From: Flavobacteriaceae bacterium
GTDB taxonomy: Bacteria; Bacteroidota; Bacteroidia; Flavobacteriales; Flavobacteriaceae
Assembly: GCA_947457105.1 (NCBI GenBank)
Contig: CANGUP010000013.1
Coordinates: forward strand, 1-36,071
DNA: 36,071 bases
Direction: 5' to 3'
Below are positions 33,576 through 36,071 of the stretch, piece by piece (position 1 is the first letter of the stretch; every line of letters starts with the position of its first letter). The position numbers were made by a program, and so were the translations under genes. The notes beneath the pieces are model-generated. The model saw only the letters and a program-made list of their open reading frames with translations, was not told where the DNA came from and did no database searches.

Positions 33576-33899
33576 AGGGAAACGAAATAAATAAGTTTCT
33601 AAAAGATAATGTAGAAAAAAACAAATATTTTAAGAATCGTTTTTAAAGATAATGATTTTAAAATAGGGGTTTTGTTTCATTACAAAGAAAATCATAATCA
33701 ATGGACTTTTATTAATGACGTTGATTTAGAAGATTATTGTAAAACTCAAGATGAACAATTAACGAAAGTTATTAATGGCGATGATATACAGTCGTTGTTG
33801 TTAGAACCTGTAGAATTAAGACAAAAATCTGAATCATTTATTGTTCTTAAATATCTAAAGGAAAAACGTAAAGAGGCAATGGAAAAATTTAATGATTAA
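33572..33899 (+). pseudogene. Small unknown gene B, apparent 1-base frameshift
   Basis: ATG 33572 opens MKGNEINKFLKDNVEKN and stops at 33646 after 24 codons. A frame displaced by one base, open from 33615, continues LRIVFKDNDFKIGVLFHYKENHNQW and NDVDLEDYCKTQDEQLT to a TAA at 33897-33899. Removing one A from the seven-A run at 33614-33620 joins them into a 108-residue protein that reads VEKTNILRIVFKDND across the joint. A start at the TTG at 33672 is therefore unlikely. The product would be an acidic cytoplasmic protein with a helical C-terminus (YLKEKRKEAMEKFND). No family recognised. The metalloprotease gene begins 9 bases later. Confidence 0.5.
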
Positions 33900-33908
33900 A
33901 CAAAACTT

Positions 33909-35699
33909 ATGAAAACAAAACTACAGTATTTACTAATTTTAATCCTATTTATAGGATACAGTCAAAAATCTTTTTCACAGGATATCGAATTATCGAATAG
34001 ATTAATGAATCAAATGAATGAAATCTCCAATCAAACAAATAAGAACATTGGGTTAGATAAGCCTGTAACAAGAAATTGTATCACTTCAATTTTATTAGAA
34101 GCTAAAAAAAATTGGGATAAATTAACACCTCAAGCTAAATCTGTATTTAGTCCATATGCAGCAAGACCTGTAATTACAAATGAACTAATAGGATGCTCAA
34201 CAAACTTCTGTTTTCATTATACTCTTAGTGGCGCAGATGCCGTGCCGTCTATTGATGCAAATAGTAATGGTTTTCCAGATTATGTTGAACAAATGGCGAG
34301 TGTTTTTGAAAATGTATGGACGCAATATCAAACAAGAAATTACACTATGCCTCCTTTGGATGGAACTGCGGGAGGTACTTCTAAATACGATGTTTATATT
34401 GGTGACTTAGGTTCCGGTTTATATGGTTTTGTATCTCCAGAAAATGTAATTGGTAATAACCCTCAATCGGCTAGTTTAACAGAAGCTGATGCTATGACAA
34501 GTTGGATGGGAATGAATAATAATTATTCATGGGCACCTTTAACTATTCTTAATACAATAAAAGTAACCGCAGCACATGAATTTTTTCATTCTGTTCAATT
34601 CGGTACTACTTCTTCAAATACTAACTTTATTTCAGAAGCAACTGCCGCATGGTCAGAGGATGAAATTTATCCTGGCATTGATGACAACTTCCAATATCTA
34701 TCTTCTATTTTCTCCACTCCAGATGTAGCTTTAAATTATAACAATTCAAGTTTAGATGGAAATGGAGTTGCATATAATGGACATTGGTATGGCGCTTGGA
34801 TTTTCTTTAGATATTTATCTGAAAAAACAAATCCAGATATTATAAGACAAATTTACACAAATACAATAACTTATTACGAAATACCAGCAATTGACAATAC
34901 ATTAACTGCTACTTATGGAACAAATTTCAATACGATGTTTAAAAATTATCTTACGTCTATTGATGTACTAAGCTCTGCGGGTACTTATGCGCCGTATACA
35001 TACAGTAGAGCAACCGCTTATAAAAACTCTTTAACACAATGTAATGGGATTTGTTATGAAAATAATTTTAATTTCACAGGGAGTCAATTAATTCATTCCA
35101 GTGCAACAACAACTTCAACAACTTCAACATTTGGAAATGGAAGATTAATGAGGTTGGGTGCTGATTACTTTGATATTACTACTAATCAAAATTTTAAAGT
35201 GAGATGTTTGCCAACTTTAGCAGGGTCGCCTATTCAAACAATTCTTTTAAAATATAATTTGACAACAGGTACGGTTACAAAAGTAGAAGGACAATTAATT
35301 GGAGGTTTTATTGAAACTTCAGTTTCAGATTACCAGAATTACAATGCTTATACTCTAATTGTCTACAGACCTGATTATGTAGCCAACAACCAAAATAGTT
35401 TAAATTCTGAACAGTATGTTTTTGATATAACTCAGAATGTATTGTCAAATGAATCATTTAATGATGATAAAATTGTAGTGTATCCAAATCCTTGTAATTT
35501 TGAATTTTTCATTGAAGGCAAATCTTTTAATAGTTACCAATTAATTAATTCTATTGGACAAATCGTAAAGAATTCAACACTTGATGAAAATCTTGAAACG
35601 CAAAAAATTTCAGTTTCAGATTTAAGTGATGGTATTTATTATTTAAAACTTTCAAGTTTAAATGGTGTCTCTAATAAAAAAATTATTGTTAAGAAATAA
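33909..35699 (+). CDS. Secreted HExxH metalloprotease with T9SS sorting domain (MXAN_6640-like)
   Basis: A 596-residue secreted protein. A signal peptide (cleaved near SFSQ, residue 24) leads to a calcium-loop-like segment DANSNGFPDYVEQM (about 116-129). The catalytic zinc motif HEFFH follows at His223-His227 with Glu224, and NFISEATAAWSED supplies a probable third ligand Glu243, in the manner of gluzincins. This resembles the MXAN_6640 family of putative metalloproteases. The C-terminal ~75 residues form a T9SS type A sorting domain: VYPNPCNFEFFIEG, then SYQLINSIGQIVK, SDLSDGIYYLKLSS and a basic tail KKIIVKK. It should be exported across the outer membrane by PorU-type secretion and anchored or released. 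Substrate is unknown. The DUF6438 lipoprotein gene starts at the next base after its stop. Confidence 0.88.
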   Translation: MKTKLQYLLILILFIGYSQKSFSQDIELSNRLMNQMNEISNQTNKNIGLDKPVTRNCITSILLEAKKNWDKLTPQAKSVFSPYAARPVITNELIGCSTNFCFHYTLSGADAVPSIDANSNGFPDYVEQMASVFENVWTQYQTRNYTMPPLDGTAGGTSKYDVYIGDLGSGLYGFVSPENVIGNNPQSASLTEADAMTSWMGMNNNYSWAPLTILNTIKVTAAHEFFHSVQFGTTSSNTNFISEATAAWSEDEIYPGIDDNFQYLSSIFSTPDVALNYNNSSLDGNGVAYNGHWYGAWIFFRYLSEKTNPDIIRQIYTNTITYYEIPAIDNTLTATYGTNFNTMFKNYLTSIDVLSSAGTYAPYTYSRATAYKNSLTQCNGICYENNFNFTGSQLIHSSATTTSTTSTFGNGRLMRLGADYFDITTNQNFKVRCLPTLAGSPIQTILLKYNLTTGTVTKVEGQLIGGFIETSVSDYQNYNAYTLIVYRPDYVANNQNSLNSEQYVFDITQNVLSNESFNDDKIVVYPNPCNFEFFIEGKSFNSYQLINSIGQIVKNSTLDENLETQKISVSDLSDGIYYLKLSSLNGVSNKKIIVKK

Positions 35700-36071
35700 A
35701 TGAGATTGAGTTATTTTCTCATATTGGCAACCTTATTTTTATCTTGTAGCTCTAATAGAAACAACACATCTAACAACCAAGTGTTAATTTCATATGAGAG
35801 TGGTTCATGCTATGGCAAATGTGAAGTTTTTATACTTAGAATAAATTACAATAAAAGTATTGAATATGAAGGGCTTAAAAATGTAGAAAAGATTGGAAAG
35901 TACACAACTAAAATTTCAGTAAATGATTTTAATGAAATTGAAAAATTGATTTCTAAAGTTGATTTTAACAATATAGAATCTGTCTATACTTCTAAGTCAA
36001 CTGATTTACATTTGAGAATTTTGAATCTACATAGGAAAAATCAAAATAAAAAAATACTTTTATTTGATAAT
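35700..36071 (+). CDS. DUF6438-like lipoprotein, cut by the window edge
   Basis: The frame from ATG 35700 stays open for 124 codons to the last base of the window, so the C-terminus is missing. The signal peptide MRLSYFLILATLFLSCSS carries lipobox LSC (Cys16). The following block SYESGSCYGKCEVFILRI, with its CYGKC motif, then IEYEGLKNVEKIGKYTTKIS, matches the pattern of DUF6438 proteins in Bacteroidetes. The function of that family is not known to me. It begins immediately after the metalloprotease stop codon (TAA then ATG), which implies translational coupling and perhaps a joint role at the cell surface. Confidence 0.8.
   Translation, partial: MRLSYFLILATLFLSCSSNRNNTSNNQVLISYESGSCYGKCEVFILRINYNKSIEYEGLKNVEKIGKYTTKISVNDFNEIEKLISKVDFNNIESVYTSKSTDLHLRILNLHRKNQNKKILLFDN

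Noticed and set aside
33672..33899. A 75-codon gene starting at TTG 33672.
   Set aside because: The same frame is open and protein-like upstream to 33615 and joins the ATG at 33572 after a single-base correction, so the TTG is internal.
1..36071. CRISPR arrays, tRNA or rRNA genes, insertion-sequence ends, phage genes and known defence systems.
   Set aside because: No regularly spaced repeats, RNA gene signatures, transposase or integrase frames, or defence-protein motifs were recognised on either strand.

Overview
The window looks like chromosomal DNA from a member of the Flavobacteriaceae, most likely Flavobacterium or a close relative. It is strongly AT-rich. Many genes are preceded by the Bacteroidetes -7 promoter element TAnnTTTG rather than a sigma70 -10 box, and there are few Shine-Dalgarno sequences. 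Typical lineage markers are a long LspA, an IPExxxVDY protein between pyk and rnc, a CCC-motif membrane protein, a CarboxypepD_reg/TonB receptor and a type IX secretion (T9SS) C-terminal sorting domain. No rRNA, tRNA, insertion sequence, prophage or CRISPR array was seen.

Layout. 0-6.2 kb: a secreted unknown protein, lspA, a convergent 5-formyl-THF cyclo-ligase, then uvrC followed at 20 bp by a patatin/outer-membrane-barrel phospholipase. 6.2-13.9 kb: an APC amino-acid permease with a clear terminator, then an aromatic amino-acid catabolism block. The block is an hmgA - small membrane protein - hppD operon, a probable small RNA with its own promoter and terminator, and a DUF3108 - tryptophan 2,3-dioxygenase - M23 lipoprotein operon. 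14-20.5 kb: pgi, an Oar-like TonB receptor, a four-helix His-containing membrane protein and an RlpA-like protein. 20.5-24.8 kb: a CYTH protein, a Gcr-type membrane protein tightly coupled to dinB, and a small PAS/LOV-like protein. 24.8-30.1 kb, minus strand: a Bax inhibitor-1 family protein, then the housekeeping array acpP, fabF, rnc, IPExxxVDY and pyk, in transcription order. 30.3-31.4 kb: purN and rnhA.

From about 31.4 kb the content changes to accessory genes: a small HTH regulator with palindromes in front of it, a PEGA-like lipoprotein, and a tight run of exported or unknown genes. That run contains two overlapping small genes which each carry one apparent homopolymer frameshift, a large HEFFH metalloprotease with a T9SS sorting domain, and a DUF6438 lipoprotein cut by the window edge.

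The observations most worth following are the small-RNA candidate at 10.80-10.93 kb, the long hairpin in the fabF leader after the acpP terminator, the frameshifted small-gene pair at 33.3-33.9 kb, and the palindrome pair before the HTH gene. I found no clear evidence of a wholly new multi-gene system. The 32.7-36 kb exported cluster is the best place to look for one.
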